This document shows positions 48,301-61,784 of a DNA stretch of 64,000 nt, one piece after another. Within the stretch, counting starts at the first letter, position 1. The number at the start of each line of letters is the position of its first letter. A program made the position numbers and the translations under genes. The notes under the pieces were generated by a model. The model was not told where the DNA came from, did not search any database, and saw nothing but the letters and a program-made list of their open reading frames with translations. The DNA comes from Actinernus sp. WN-2022 (taxonomy: Eukaryota; Cnidaria; Anthozoa; Actiniaria; Actinernidae): NCBI GenBank assembly GCA_030867875.1, contig JAOWCC010000744.1, positions 1,302,001 through 1,366,000 of the forward strand, given 5' to 3'.

Positions 48301-49960
48301 GTTAACATGCCTCATCTTGTGTGGAATTCTCGATTTCCTCAGTTTAAAGCGCTGATAACTGATAGTCTAGGTTTCAATGGTTGTAAAATGACACTTGCTT
48401 CCATGTATAGCCTTTCTATCCCATAATTTCCTTGTTTGAGATTTGGAATTTTTCGAGATTTTCTACCTTATCACCTTTTTCCAGTTGATCAACTAAAAGT
48501 GACATTTTGGGGTGTTTCCAATGCCCAGGTGCGGCTAAAACGCAGTCAACAGTTGTTCTATAGACAAAGACGGTTCTTTTGCAGCAAACCGCATTAAAAT
48601 CCATCAAGATGTCGAGCAACAGCGGCCAGTTGAAACTGAAACGGTGCACATATTGAGGCATGTCAACACAAAAGGCGCCTTAGCAAGGTACACTCTTTTT
48701 GTGTTAACATGCCTCATCTTGTGTGGAATTCTCGATTTCCTCAGTTTAAAGCGCTGATAACTGATAGTCTAGGTTTCAATGGTTGTAAAATGACACTTGC
48801 TTCCATGTATAGCCTTTCTATCCCATAATTTCCTTGTTTGAGATTTGGAATTTTTCGAGATTTTCTACCTTATCACCTTTTTCCAGTTGATCAACTAAAA
48901 GTGACATTTTGGGGTGTTTCCAATGCCCAGGTGCGGCTAAAACGCAGTCAACAGTTGTTCTATAGACAAAGACGGTTCTTTTGCAGCAAACCGCATTAAA
49001 ATCCATCAAGATGTCGAGCAACAGCGGCCAGTTGAAACTGAAACGGTGCACATATTCTTGTGTGGAATTCTCGATTTCCTCAGTTTAAAGCGCTGATAAC
49101 TGATAGTCTAGGTTTCAATGGTTGTAAAATGACACTTGCTTCCATGTATAGCCTTTCTATCCCATAATTTCCTTGTTTGAGATTTGGAATTTTTCGAGAT
49201 TTTCTACCTTATCACCTTTTTCCAGTTGATCAACTAAAAGTGACATTTTGGGGTGTTTCCAATGCCCAGGTGCGGCTAAAACGCAGTCAACAGTTGTTCT
49301 ATAGACAAAGACGGTTCTTTTGCAGCAAACCGCATTAAAATCCATCAAGATGTCGAGCAACAGCGGCCAGTTGAAACTGAAACGGTGCACATATTGAGGC
49401 ATGTCAACACAAAAGGCGCCTTAGCAAGGTACACTCTTTTTGTGTTAACATGCCTCATCTTGTGTGGAATTCTCGATTTCCTCAGTTTAAAGCGCTGATA
49501 ACTGATAGTCTAGGTTTCAATGGTTGTAAAATGACACTTGCTTCCATGTATAGCCTTTCTATCCCATAATTTCCTTGTTTGAGATTTGGAATTTTTCGAG
49601 ATTTTCTACCTTATCACCTTTTTCCAGTTGATCAACTAAAAGTGACATTTTGGGGTGTTTCCAATGCCCACGTGCGGCTAAAACGCAGTCAACAGTTGTT
49701 CTATAGACAAAGACGGTTCTTTTGCAGCAAACCGCATTAAAATCCATCAAGATGTCGAGCAACAGCGGCCAGTTGAAACTGAAACGGTGCACATATTGAG
49801 GCATGTCAACACAAAAGGCGCCTTAGCAAGGTACACTCTTTTTGTGTTAACATGCCTCATCTTGTGTGGAATTCTCGATTTCCTCAGTTTAAAGCGCTGA
49901 TAACTGATAGTCTAGGTTTCAATGGTTGTAAAATGACACTTGCTTCCATGTATAGCCTTT
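45326..49960. repeat. 12-unit mixed block rich in S1
   Basis: The order is L2, L1, S1, L2, L1, L1, S1, L2, L2, S1, L2, L1. It consists of variants of the S1-L2-L1-(L1) module (1,143 or 1,545 bp), with no Ser27 units. Confidence 0.88.
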
Positions 49961-52900
49961 CTATCCCATAATTTCCTTGTTTGAGATTTGGAATTTTTCG
50001 AGATTTTCTACCTTATCACCTTTTTCCAGTTGATCAACTAAAAGTGACATTTTGGGGTGTTTCCAATGCCCAGGTGCGGCTAAAACGCAGTCAACAGTTG
50101 TTCTATAGACAAAGACGGTTCTTTTGCAGCAAACCGCATTAAAATCCATCAAGATGTCGAGCAACAGCGGCCAGTTGAAACTGAAACGGTGCACATATTC
50201 TTGTGTGGAATTCTCGATTTCCTCAGTTTAAAGCGCTGATAACTGATAGTCTAGGTTTCAATGGTTGTAAAATGACACTTGCTTCCATGTATAGCCTTTC
50301 TATCCCATAATTTCCTTGTTTGAGATTTGGAATTTTTCGAGATTTTCTACCTTATCACCTTTTTCCAGTTGATCAACTAAAAGTGACATTTTGGGGTGTT
50401 TCCAATGCCCAGGTGCGGCTAAAACGCAGTCAACAGTTGTTCTATAGACAAAGACGGTTCTTTTGCAGCAAACCGCATTAAAATCCATCAAGATGTCGAG
50501 CAACAGCGGCCAGTTGAAACTGAAACGGTGCACATATTGAGGCATGTCAACACAAAAGGCGCCTTAGCAAGGTACACTCTTTTTGTGTTAACATGCCTCA
50601 TCTTGTGTGGAATTCTCGATTTCCTCAGTTTAAAGCGCTGATAACTGATAGTCTAGGTTTCAATGGTTGTAAAATGACACTTGCTTCCATGTATAGCCTT
50701 TCTATCCCATAATTTCCTTGTTTGAGATTTGGAATTTTTCGAGATTTTCTACCTTATCACCTTTTTCCAGTTGATCAACTAAAAGTGACATTTTGGGGTG
50801 TTTCCAATGCCCACGTGCGGCTAAAACGCAGTCAACAGTTGTTCTATAGACAAAGACGGTTCTTTTGCAGCAAACCGCATTAAAATCCATCAAGATGTCG
50901 AGCAACAGCGGCCAGTTGAAACTGAAACGGTGCACATATTGAGGCATGTCAACACAAAAGGCGCCTTAGCAAGGTACACTCTTTTTGTGTTAACATGCCT
51001 CATCTTGTGTGGAATTCTCGATTTCCTCAGTTTAAAGCGCTGATAACTGATAGTCTAGGTTTCAATGGTTGTAAAATGACACTTGCTTCCATGTATAGCC
51101 TTTCTATCCCATAATTTCCTTGTTTGAGATTTGGAATTTTTCGAGATTTTCTACCTTATCACCTTTTTCCAGTTGATCAACTAAAAGTGACATTTTGGGG
51201 TGTTTCCAATGCCCACGTGCGGCTAAAACGCAGTCAACAGTTGTTCTATAGACAAAGACGGTTCTTTTGCAGCAAACCGCATTAAAATCCATCAAGATGT
51301 CGAGCAACAGCGGCCAGTTGAAACTGAAACGGTGCACATATTGAGGCATGTCAACACAAAAGGCGCCTTAGCAAGGTACACTCTTTTTGTGTTAACATGC
51401 CTCATCTTGTGTGGAATTCTCGATTTCCTCAGTTTAAAGCGCTGATAACTGATAGTCTAGGTTTCAATGGTTGTAAAATGACACTTGCTTCCATGTATAG
51501 CCTTTCTATCCCATAATTTCCTTGTTTGAGATTTGGAATTTTTCGAGATTTTCTACCTTATCACCTTTTTCCAGTTGATCAACTAAAAGTGACATTTTGG
51601 GGTGTTTCCAATGCCCAGGTGCGGCTAAAACGCAGTCAACAGTTGTTCTATAGACAAAGACGGTTCTTTTGCAGCAAACCGCATTAAAATCCATCAAGAT
51701 GTCGAGCAACAGCGGCCAGTTGAAACTGAAACGGTGCACATATTCTTGTGTGGAATTCTCGATTTCCTCAGTTTAAAGCGCTGATAACTGATAGTCTAGG
51801 TTTCAATGGTTGTAAAATGACACTTGCTTCCATGTATAGCCTTTCTATCCCATAATTTCCTTGTTTGAGATTTGGAATTTTTCGAGATTTTCTACCTTAT
51901 CACCTTTTTCCAGTTGATCAACTAAAAGTGACATTTTGGGGTGTTTCCAATGCCCAGGTGCGGCTAAAACGCAGTCAACAGTTGTTCTATAGACAAAGAC
52001 GGTTCTTTTGCAGCAAACCGCATTAAAATCCATCAAGATGTCGAGCAACAGCGGCCAGTTGAAACTGAAACGGTGCACATATTGAGGCATGTCAACACAA
52101 AAGGCGCCTTAGCAAGGTACACTCTTTTTGTGTTAACATGCCTCATCTTGTGTGGAATTCTCGATTTCCTCAGTTTAAAGCGCTGATAACTGATAGTCTA
52201 GGTTTCAATGGTTGTAAAATGACACTTGCTTCCATGTATAGCCTTTCTATCCCATAATTTCCTTGTTTGAGATTTGGAATTTTTCGAGATTTTCTACCTT
52301 ATCACCTTTTTCCAGTTGATCAACTAAAAGTGACATTTTGGGGTGTTTCCAATGCCCACGTGCGGCTAAAACGCAGTCAACAGTTGTTCTATAGACAAAG
52401 ACGGTTCTTTTGCAGCAAACCGCATTAAAATCCATCAAGATGTCGAGCAACAGCGGCCAGTTGAAACTGAAACGGTGCACATATTGAGGCATGTCAACAC
52501 AAAAGGCGCCTTAGCAAGGTACACTCTTTTTGTGTTAACATGCCTCATCTTGTGTGGAATTCTCGATTTCCTCAGTTTAAAGCGCTGATAACTGATAGTC
52601 TAGGTTTCAATGGTTGTAAAATGACACTTGCTTCCATGTATAGCCTTTCTATCCCATAATTTCCTTGTTTGAGATTTGGAATTTTTCGAGATTTTCTACC
52701 TTATCACCTTTTTCCAGTTGATCAACTAAAAGTGACATTTTGGGGTGTTTCCAATGCCCACGTGCGGCTAAAACGCAGTCAACAGTTGTTCTATAGACAA
52801 AGACGGTTCTTTTGCAGCAAACCGCATTAAAATCCATCAAGATGTCGAGCAACAGCGGCCAGTTGAAACTGAAACGGTGCACATATTGAGGCATGTCAAC

Positions 52901-55671
52901 ACAAAAGGCGCCTTAGCAAGGTACACTCTTTTTGTGTTAACATGCCTCATCTTGTGTGGAATTCTCGATTTCCTCAGTTTAAAGCGCTGATAACTGATAG
53001 TCTAGGTTTCAATGGTTGTAAAATGACACTTGCTTCCATGTATAGCCTTTCTATCCCATAATTTCCTTGTTTGAGATTTTGAATTTTTCGAGATTTTCTA
53101 CCTTATCACCTTTTTCCAGTTGATCAACTAAAAGTGACATTTTGGGGTGTTTCCAATGCCCACGTGCGGCTAAAACGCAGTCAACAGTTGTTCTATAGAC
53201 AAAGACGGTTCTTTTGCAGCAAACCGCATTAAAATCCATCAAGATGTCGAGCAACAGCGGCCAGTTGAAACTGAAACGGTGCACATTCTTGTGTGGAATT
53301 CTCGATTTCCTCAGTTTAAAGCGCTGATAACTGATAGTCTAGGTTTCAATGGTTGTAAAATGACACTTGCTTCCATGTATAGCCTTTCTATCCCATAATT
53401 TCCTTGTTTGAGATTTGGAATTTTTCGAGATTTTCTACCTTATCACCTTTTTCCAGTTGATCAACTAAAAGTGACATTTTGGGGTGTTTCCAATGCCCAC
53501 GTGCGGCTAAAACGCAGTCAACAGTTGTTCTATAGACAAAGACGGTTCTTTTGCAGCAAACCGCATTAAAATCCATCAAGATGTCGAGCAACAGCGGCCA
53601 GTTGAAACTGAAACGGTGCACATATTCTTGTGTGGAATTCTCGATTTCCTCAGTTTAAAGCGCTGATAACTGATAGTCTAGGTTTCAATGGTTGTAAAAT
53701 GACACTTGCTTCCATGTATAGCCTTTCTATCCCATAATTTCCTTGTTTGAGATTTGGAATTTTTCGAGATTTTCTACCTTATCACCTTTTTCCAGTTGAT
53801 CAACTAAAAGTGACATTTTGGGGTGTTTCCAATGCCCAGGTGCGGCTAAAACGCAGTCAACAGTTGTTCTATAGACAAAGACGGTTCTTTTGCAGCAAAC
53901 CGCATTAAAATCCATCAAGATGTCGAGCAACAGCGGCCAGTTGAAACTGAAACGGTGCACATATTGAGGCATGTCAACACAAAAGGCGCCTTAGCAAGGT
54001 ACACTCTTTTTGTGTTAACATGCCTCATCTTGTGTGGAATTCTCGATTTCCTCAGTTTAAAGCGCTGATAACTGATAGTCTAGGTTTCAATGGTTGTAAA
54101 ATGACACTTGCTTCCATGTATAGCCTTTCTATCCCATAATTTCCTTGTTTGAGATTTGGAATTTTTCGAGATTTTCTACCTTATCACCTTTTTCCAGTTG
54201 ATCAACTAAAAGTGACATTTTGGGGTGTTTCCAATGCCCAGGTGCGGCTAAAACGCAGTCAACAGTTGTTCTATAGACAAAGACGGTTCTTTTGCTGCAA
54301 ACCGCATTAAAATCCATCAAGATGTCGAGCAACAGCGGCCAGTTGAAACTGAAACGGTGCACATTTTGACGCATGTCAACACAAAAGGCGCCTTAGCAAG
54401 GTACACTCTTTTTGTGTTAACATGCCTCATCTTGTGTGGAATTCTCGATTTCCTCAGTTTAAAGCGCTGATAACTGATAGTCTAGGTTTCAATGGTTGTA
54501 AAATGACACTTGCTTCCATGTATAGCCTTTCTATCCCATAATTTCCTTGTTTGAGATTTGGAATTTTTCGAGATTTTCTACCTTATCACCTTTTTCCAGT
54601 TGATCAACTAAAAGTGACATTTTGGGGTGTTTCCAATGCCCACGTGCGGCTAAAACGCAGTCAACAGTTGTTCTATAGACAAAGACGGTTCTTTTGCAGC
54701 AAACCGCATTAAAATCCATCAAGATGTCGAGCAACAGCGGCCAGTTGAAACTGAAACGGTGCACATATTGAGGCATGTCAACACAAAAGGCGCCTTAGCA
54801 AGGTACACTCTTTTTGTGTTAACATGCCTCATCTTGTGTGGAATTCTCGATTTCCTCAGTTTAAAGCGCTGATAACTGATAGTCTAGGTTTCAATGGTTG
54901 TAAAATGACACTTGCTTCCATGTATAGCCTTTCTATCCCATAATTTCCTTGTTTGAGATTTGGAATTTTTCGAGATTTTCTACCTTATCACCTTTTTCCA
55001 GTTGATCAACTAAAAGTGACATTTTGGGGTGTTTCCAATGCCCACGTGCGGCTAAAACGCAGTCAACAGTTGTTCTATAGACAAAGACGGTTCTTTTGCA
55101 GCAAACCGCATTAAAATCCATCAAGATGTCGAGCAACAGCGGCCAGTTGAAACTGAAACGGTGCACATATTGAGGCATGTCAACACAAAAGGCGCCTTAG
55201 CAAGGTACACTCTTTTTGTGTTAACATGCCTCATCTTGTGTGGAATTCTCGATTTCCTCAGTTTAAAGCGCTGATAACTGATAGTCTAGGTTTCAATGGT
55301 TGTAAAATGACACTTGCTTCCATGTATAGCCTTTCTATCCCATAATTTCCTTGTTTGAGATTTTGAATTTTTCGAGATTTTCTACCTTATCACCTTTTTC
55401 CAGTTGATCAACTAAAAGTGACATTTTGGGGTGTTTCCAATGCCCACGTGCGGCTAAAACGCAGTCAACAGTTGTTCTATAGACAAAGACGGTTCTTTTG
55501 CAGCAAACCGCATTAAAATCCATCAAGATGTCGAGCAACAGCGGCCAGTTGAAACTGAAACGGTGCACATTCTTGTGTGGAATTCTCGATTTCCTCAGTT
55601 TAAAGCGCTGATAACTGATAGTCTAGGTTTCAATGGTTGTAAAATGACACTTGCTTCCATGTATAGCCTTT
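49961..55671. repeat. 15-unit higher-order repeat, copy 1 (5,711 bp)
   Basis: The order is S1, L2, L1, L1, S1, L2, L1, L1, S4, S2, L2, L4, L1, L1, S4. An identical order and length recurs at 56074-61784, with one L1 unit (55672-56073) between. Confidence 0.92.
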
Positions 55672-56073
55672 CTATCCCATAATTTCCTTGTTTGAGATTT
55701 GGAATTTTTCGAGATTTTCTACCTTATCACCTTTTTCCAGTTGATCAACTAAAAGTGACATTTTGGGGTGTTTCCAATGCCCACGTGCGGCTAAAACGCA
55801 GTCAACAGTTGTTCTATAGACAAAGACGGTTCTTTTGCAGCAAACCGCATTAAAATCCATCAAGATGTCGAGCAACAGCGGCCAGTTGAAACTGAAACGG
55901 TGCACATATTGAGGCATGTCAACACAAAAGGCGCCTTAGCAAGGTACACTCTTTTTGTGTTAACATGCCTCATCTTGTGTGGAATTCTCGATTTCCTCAG
56001 TTTAAAGCGCTGATAACTGATAGTCTAGGTTTCAATGGTTGTAAAATGACACTTGCTTCCATGTATAGCCTTT
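55672..56073. repeat. Single L1 unit between the two 15-unit repeats
   Basis: This L1 unit follows S4, a place taken by the cassette-less S2 in four of the six S4 contexts. It has the same body haplotype as S2 (C27, R45, Q73) but carries the cassette. Confidence 0.9.
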
Positions 56074-59000
56074 CTATCCCATAATTTCCTTGTTTGAGAT
56101 TTGGAATTTTTCGAGATTTTCTACCTTATCACCTTTTTCCAGTTGATCAACTAAAAGTGACATTTTGGGGTGTTTCCAATGCCCAGGTGCGGCTAAAACG
56201 CAGTCAACAGTTGTTCTATAGACAAAGACGGTTCTTTTGCAGCAAACCGCATTAAAATCCATCAAGATGTCGAGCAACAGCGGCCAGTTGAAACTGAAAC
56301 GGTGCACATATTCTTGTGTGGAATTCTCGATTTCCTCAGTTTAAAGCGCTGATAACTGATAGTCTAGGTTTCAATGGTTGTAAAATGACACTTGCTTCCA
56401 TGTATAGCCTTTCTATCCCATAATTTCCTTGTTTGAGATTTGGAATTTTTCGAGATTTTCTACCTTATCACCTTTTTCCAGTTGATCAACTAAAAGTGAC
56501 ATTTTGGGGTGTTTCCAATGCCCAGGTGCGGCTAAAACGCAGTCAACAGTTGTTCTATAGACAAAGACGGTTCTTTTGCAGCAAACCGCATTAAAATCCA
56601 TCAAGATGTCGAGCAACAGCGGCCAGTTGAAACTGAAACGGTGCACATATTGAGGCATGTCAACACAAAAGGCGCCTTAGCAAGGTACACTCTTTTTGTG
56701 TTAACATGCCTCATCTTGTGTGGAATTCTCGATTTCCTCAGTTTAAAGCGCTGATAACTGATAGTCTAGGTTTCAATGGTTGTAAAATGACACTTGCTTC
56801 CATGTATAGCCTTTCTATCCCATAATTTCCTTGTTTGAGATTTGGAATTTTTCGAGATTTTCTACCTTATCACCTTTTTCCAGTTGATCAACTAAAAGTG
56901 ACATTTTGGGGTGTTTCCAATGCCCACGTGCGGCTAAAACGCAGTCAACAGTTGTTCTATAGACAAAGACGGTTCTTTTGCAGCAAACCGCATTAAAATC
57001 CATCAAGATGTCGAGCAACAGCGGCCAGTTGAAACTGAAACGGTGCACATATTGAGGCATGTCAACACAAAAGGCGCCTTAGCAAGGTACACTCTTTTTG
57101 TGTTAACATGCCTCATCTTGTGTGGAATTCTCGATTTCCTCAGTTTAAAGCGCTGATAACTGATAGTCTAGGTTTCAATGGTTGTAAAATGACACTTGCT
57201 TCCATGTATAGCCTTTCTATCCCATAATTTCCTTGTTTGAGATTTGGAATTTTTCGAGATTTTCTACCTTATCACCTTTTTCCAGTTGATCAACTAAAAG
57301 TGACATTTTGGGGTGTTTCCAATGCCCACGTGCGGCTAAAACGCAGTCAACAGTTGTTCTATAGACAAAGACGGTTCTTTTGCAGCAAACCGCATTAAAA
57401 TCCATCAAGATGTCGAGCAACAGCGGCCAGTTGAAACTGAAACGGTGCACATATTGAGGCATGTCAACACAAAAGGCGCCTTAGCAAGGTACACTCTTTT
57501 TGTGTTAACATGCCTCATCTTGTGTGGAATTCTCGATTTCCTCAGTTTAAAGCGCTGATAACTGATAGTCTAGGTTTCAATGGTTGTAAAATGACACTTG
57601 CTTCCATGTATAGCCTTTCTATCCCATAATTTCCTTGTTTGAGATTTGGAATTTTTCGAGATTTTCTACCTTATCACCTTTTTCCAGTTGATCAACTAAA
57701 AGTGACATTTTGGGGTGTTTCCAATGCCCAGGTGCGGCTAAAACGCAGTCAACAGTTGTTCTATAGACAAAGACGGTTCTTTTGCAGCAAACCGCATTAA
57801 AATCCATCAAGATGTCGAGCAACAGCGGCCAGTTGAAACTGAAACGGTGCACATATTCTTGTGTGGAATTCTCGATTTCCTCAGTTTAAAGCGCTGATAA
57901 CTGATAGTCTAGGTTTCAATGGTTGTAAAATGACACTTGCTTCCATGTATAGCCTTTCTATCCCATAATTTCCTTGTTTGAGATTTGGAATTTTTCGAGA
58001 TTTTCTACCTTATCACCTTTTTCCAGTTGATCAACTAAAAGTGACATTTTGGGGTGTTTCCAATGCCCAGGTGCGGCTAAAACGCAGTCAACAGTTGTTC
58101 TATAGACAAAGACGGTTCTTTTGCAGCAAACCGCATTAAAATCCATCAAGATGTCGAGCAACAGCGGCCAGTTGAAACTGAAACGGTGCACATATTGAGG
58201 CATGTCAACACAAAAGGCGCCTTAGCAAGGTACACTCTTTTTGTGTTAACATGCCTCATCTTGTGTGGAATTCTCGATTTCCTCAGTTTAAAGCGCTGAT
58301 AACTGATAGTCTAGGTTTCAATGGTTGTAAAATGACACTTGCTTCCATGTATAGCCTTTCTATCCCATAATTTCCTTGTTTGAGATTTGGAATTTTTCGA
58401 GATTTTCTACCTTATCACCTTTTTCCAGTTGATCAACTAAAAGTGACATTTTGGGGTGTTTCCAATGCCCACGTGCGGCTAAAACGCAGTCAACAGTTGT
58501 TCTATAGACAAAGACGGTTCTTTTGCAGCAAACCGCATTAAAATCCATCAAGATGTCGAGCAACAGCGGCCAGTTGAAACTGAAACGGTGCACATATTGA
58601 GGCATGTCAACACAAAAGGCGCCTTAGCAAGGTACACTCTTTTTGTGTTAACATGCCTCATCTTGTGTGGAATTCTCGATTTCCTCAGTTTAAAGCGCTG
58701 ATAACTGATAGTCTAGGTTTCAATGGTTGTAAAATGACACTTGCTTCCATGTATAGCCTTTCTATCCCATAATTTCCTTGTTTGAGATTTGGAATTTTTC
58801 GAGATTTTCTACCTTATCACCTTTTTCCAGTTGATCAACTAAAAGTGACATTTTGGGGTGTTTCCAATGCCCACGTGCGGCTAAAACGCAGTCAACAGTT
58901 GTTCTATAGACAAAGACGGTTCTTTTGCAGCAAACCGCATTAAAATCCATCAAGATGTCGAGCAACAGCGGCCAGTTGAAACTGAAACGGTGCACATATT

Positions 59001-61784
59001 GAGGCATGTCAACACAAAAGGCGCCTTAGCAAGGTACACTCTTTTTGTGTTAACATGCCTCATCTTGTGTGGAATTCTCGATTTCCTCAGTTTAAAGCGC
59101 TGATAACTGATAGTCTAGGTTTCAATGGTTGTAAAATGACACTTGCTTCCATGTATAGCCTTTCTATCCCATAATTTCCTTGTTTGAGATTTTGAATTTT
59201 TCGAGATTTTCTACCTTATCACCTTTTTCCAGTTGATCAACTAAAAGTGACATTTTGGGGTGTTTCCAATGCCCACGTGCGGCTAAAACGCAGTCAACAG
59301 TTGTTCTATAGACAAAGACGGTTCTTTTGCAGCAAACCGCATTAAAATCCATCAAGATGTCGAGCAACAGCGGCCAGTTGAAACTGAAACGGTGCACATT
59401 CTTGTGTGGAATTCTCGATTTCCTCAGTTTAAAGCGCTGATAACTGATAGTCTAGGTTTCAATGGTTGTAAAATGACACTTGCTTCCATGTATAGCCTTT
59501 CTATCCCATAATTTCCTTGTTTGAGATTTGGAATTTTTCGAGATTTTCTACCTTATCACCTTTTTCCAGTTGATCAACTAAAAGTGACATTTTGGGGTGT
59601 TTCCAATGCCCACGTGCGGCTAAAACGCAGTCAACAGTTGTTCTATAGACAAAGACGGTTCTTTTGCAGCAAACCGCATTAAAATCCATCAAGATGTCGA
59701 GCAACAGCGGCCAGTTGAAACTGAAACGGTGCACATATTCTTGTGTGGAATTCTCGATTTCCTCAGTTTAAAGCGCTGATAACTGATAGTCTAGGTTTCA
59801 ATGGTTGTAAAATGACACTTGCTTCCATGTATAGCCTTTCTATCCCATAATTTCCTTGTTTGAGATTTGGAATTTTTCGAGATTTTCTACCTTATCACCT
59901 TTTTCCAGTTGATCAACTAAAAGTGACATTTTGGGGTGTTTCCAATGCCCAGGTGCGGCTAAAACGCAGTCAACAGTTGTTCTATAGACAAAGACGGTTC
60001 TTTTGCAGCAAACCGCATTAAAATCCATCAAGATGTCGAGCAACAGCGGCCAGTTGAAACTGAAACGGTGCACATATTGAGGCATGTCAACACAAAAGGC
60101 GCCTTAGCAAGGTACACTCTTTTTGTGTTAACATGCCTCATCTTGTGTGGAATTCTCGATTTCCTCAGTTTAAAGCGCTGATAACTGATAGTCTAGGTTT
60201 CAATGGTTGTAAAATGACACTTGCTTCCATGTATAGCCTTTCTATCCCATAATTTCCTTGTTTGAGATTTGGAATTTTTCGAGATTTTCTACCTTATCAC
60301 CTTTTTCCAGTTGATCAACTAAAAGTGACATTTTGGGGTGTTTCCAATGCCCAGGTGCGGCTAAAACGCAGTCAACAGTTGTTCTATAGACAAAGACGGT
60401 TCTTTTGCTGCAAACCGCATTAAAATCCATCAAGATGTCGAGCAACAGCGGCCAGTTGAAACTGAAACGGTGCACATTTTGACGCATGTCAACACAAAAG
60501 GCGCCTTAGCAAGGTACACTCTTTTTGTGTTAACATGCCTCATCTTGTGTGGAATTCTCGATTTCCTCAGTTTAAAGCGCTGATAACTGATAGTCTAGGT
60601 TTCAATGGTTGTAAAATGACACTTGCTTCCATGTATAGCCTTTCTATCCCATAATTTCCTTGTTTGAGATTTGGAATTTTTCGAGATTTTCTACCTTATC
60701 ACCTTTTTCCAGTTGATCAACTAAAAGTGACATTTTGGGGTGTTTCCAATGCCCACGTGCGGCTAAAACGCAGTCAACAGTTGTTCTATAGACAAAGACG
60801 GTTCTTTTGCAGCAAACCGCATTAAAATCCATCAAGATGTCGAGCAACAGCGGCCAGTTGAAACTGAAACGGTGCACATATTGAGGCATGTCAACACAAA
60901 AGGCGCCTTAGCAAGGTACACTCTTTTTGTGTTAACATGCCTCATCTTGTGTGGAATTCTCGATTTCCTCAGTTTAAAGCGCTGATAACTGATAGTCTAG
61001 GTTTCAATGGTTGTAAAATGACACTTGCTTCCATGTATAGCCTTTCTATCCCATAATTTCCTTGTTTGAGATTTGGAATTTTTCGAGATTTTCTACCTTA
61101 TCACCTTTTTCCAGTTGATCAACTAAAAGTGACATTTTGGGGTGTTTCCAATGCCCACGTGCGGCTAAAACGCAGTCAACAGTTGTTCTATAGACAAAGA
61201 CGGTTCTTTTGCAGCAAACCGCATTAAAATCCATCAAGATGTCGAGCAACAGCGGCCAGTTGAAACTGAAACGGTGCACATATTGAGGCATGTCAACACA
61301 AAAGGCGCCTTAGCAAGGTACACTCTTTTTGTGTTAACATGCCTCATCTTGTGTGGAATTCTCGATTTCCTCAGTTTAAAGCGCTGATAACTGATAGTCT
61401 AGGTTTCAATGGTTGTAAAATGACACTTGCTTCCATGTATAGCCTTTCTATCCCATAATTTCCTTGTTTGAGATTTTGAATTTTTCGAGATTTTCTACCT
61501 TATCACCTTTTTCCAGTTGATCAACTAAAAGTGACATTTTGGGGTGTTTCCAATGCCCACGTGCGGCTAAAACGCAGTCAACAGTTGTTCTATAGACAAA
61601 GACGGTTCTTTTGCAGCAAACCGCATTAAAATCCATCAAGATGTCGAGCAACAGCGGCCAGTTGAAACTGAAACGGTGCACATTCTTGTGTGGAATTCTC
61701 GATTTCCTCAGTTTAAAGCGCTGATAACTGATAGTCTAGGTTTCAATGGTTGTAAAATGACACTTGCTTCCATGTATAGCCTTT
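56074..61784. repeat. 15-unit higher-order repeat, copy 2 (5,711 bp)
   Basis: This copy matches 49961-55671 in unit order and in total length to the base. Confidence 0.92.
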
